Source: Gemmatimonadota bacterium | Lineage (GTDB): Bacteria; Gemmatimonadota; Gemmatimonadetes; Gemmatimonadales; GWC2-71-9 | Assembly: GCA_003220855.1 (NCBI GenBank) | Contig: QHTP01000194.1 | Span: forward strand, 1 to 7,260 | Direction: 5' to 3' | DNA: 7,260 bases | The notes under the pieces: model-generated | What the model saw: the letters and a program-made list of their open reading frames with translations, nothing else | Databases searched by the model: none | What the model was told of the DNA's origin: nothing | In this document: positions 7,016 through 7,260 of the stretch, piece after piece | How the letters are laid out: each line of letters starts with the position of its first letter | Numbering within the stretch: the first letter of the stretch is position 1 | Program-made: the position numbers and the translations under genes

Positions 7016-7086
7016 TGGGGGCTCGATGGACTGGAAGGATGGATAATAGCACTGCGAACGCAGCAGACGTGGCGCGCTTCTACACG
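7016..7086 (-). promoter_or_regulatory. Short intergenic region with possible -10 element for the DUF1080 gene
   Basis: Between the propeller stop and the DUF1080 start lies TATTAT on the minus strand (7043-7048), a good -10 match that stands out in this GC-rich sequence. Its start site would fall near 7036, giving a leader of about 20 bases. No good -35 is seen at normal spacing. Just upstream, CTGCGAACGCAG (7052-7063) is a small perfect palindrome; it lacks a T-tract, so it is a poor terminator candidate and could be an operator or chance. Confidence 0.3.
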
Positions 7087-7260
7087 TCAGGGCAGCCGGC
7101 TCCAGTTCGGCCAGCCCTCGTTGACGGCGGCCACGCTCAGCTTCGTCTTCCCGCTTCCATCGACGTGAATGGTGAAGAGTTGAGAGATCAGCTGTGGCGC
7201 CGTGCCCAGGACTTCGTAGAACACGAGCGAGGCACCGTCCGGCGACCAACGCGGCATCCC
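7087..7260 (-). CDS. TolB/PD40-type beta-propeller protein, C-terminal fragment (truncated by window edge)
   Basis: The last 57 codons of a gene entering from the right edge end in TGA at 7087-7089. The visible text starts PRWSPDGASLVFYE, a classic PD40/WD40-like blade motif (W-S-P-D-G followed by a hydrophobic strand). It continues with QLFTIHVDGSGKTKLS, the second half of a blade (strand, D-G-S/T, polar turn), and ends NEGWPNWSRLP. Proteins of this kind are usually secreted or periplasmic propellers, either alone or as a domain of larger proteins such as peptidases or sensors. What lies upstream is not visible, so the full protein cannot be named. The stop is 71 bases before the DUF1080 ATG on the same strand, so the two could be co-transcribed, although a -10-like element lies in the gap. 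Confidence 0.75.
   Translation of the reverse strand, partial: GMPRWSPDGASLVFYEVLGTAPQLISQLFTIHVDGSGKTKLSVAAVNEGWPNWSRLP

Noticed and set aside
7052..7063. Terminator hairpin after the propeller gene
   Set aside because: CTGCGAACGCAG forms only a very short stem with a tiny loop and no T-tract follows on the minus strand.
7016..7249. N-terminal extension of the DUF1080 gene
   Set aside because: It is the shadow of the propeller gene's C-terminus; the ATG at 7015 begins a proper signal peptide.

Overview
This is a very GC-rich bacterial window with dense, tightly packed genes, GTG starts, few recognisable Shine-Dalgarno sites and secreted proteins whose signal peptides end in A-A-Q or V-G-Q. 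That style, together with a TolB/PD40-type propeller protein and a DUF1080 protein, suggests a soil-type phylum such as Gemmatimonadota. The assignment is inferred from style only; no marker gene is present.

Layout: (1) Positions 1-2086, minus strand, hold a three-gene operon. Read in transcription order it is an Hpt-REC phosphorelay protein (1247-2086), a membrane-anchored HEAT-repeat protein (189-1250) and the N-terminus of a membrane glycosyltransferase family 2 protein (1-192, cut by the window edge). Both junctions are 4-base GTGA overlaps. (2) A gap of only 36 bases separates it from a divergent plus-strand pair. The first gene is a secreted TPR plus clan GH-A-like glycoside hydrolase (2123-4577) whose reading frame is broken near 3917-3922. 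The second is a TPR plus outer-membrane beta-barrel protein of YaiO/PgaA-like layout (4574-6070), again joined by a GTGA overlap. (3) On the minus strand, convergent with the pair, lie a secreted DUF1080 protein (6080-7015) and the last 57 residues of a TolB-like beta-propeller protein (7087-7260).

Working model (inference): positions 1-6070 form one exopolysaccharide synthesis and export locus. The glycosyltransferase would polymerise a glycan at the inner membrane, the HEAT protein would act as a cytoplasmic scaffold beside it, and the Hpt-REC protein would link it to a phosphorelay. The periplasmic or exported GH would trim or modify the chain, and the TPR-barrel protein would carry it across the outer membrane. 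This resembles PgaA-D or cellulose/alginate synthase-dependent systems in logic, with different parts.

The main trap is that the frame of the GH gene stays open by chance after the frameshift and runs into the barrel gene. This gives an apparent 1315-residue protein over 2123-6070. Codon third-position GC and residue composition indicate two genes and one frameshift instead. I found no RNA genes, CRISPR arrays, insertion sequences or convincing terminators.
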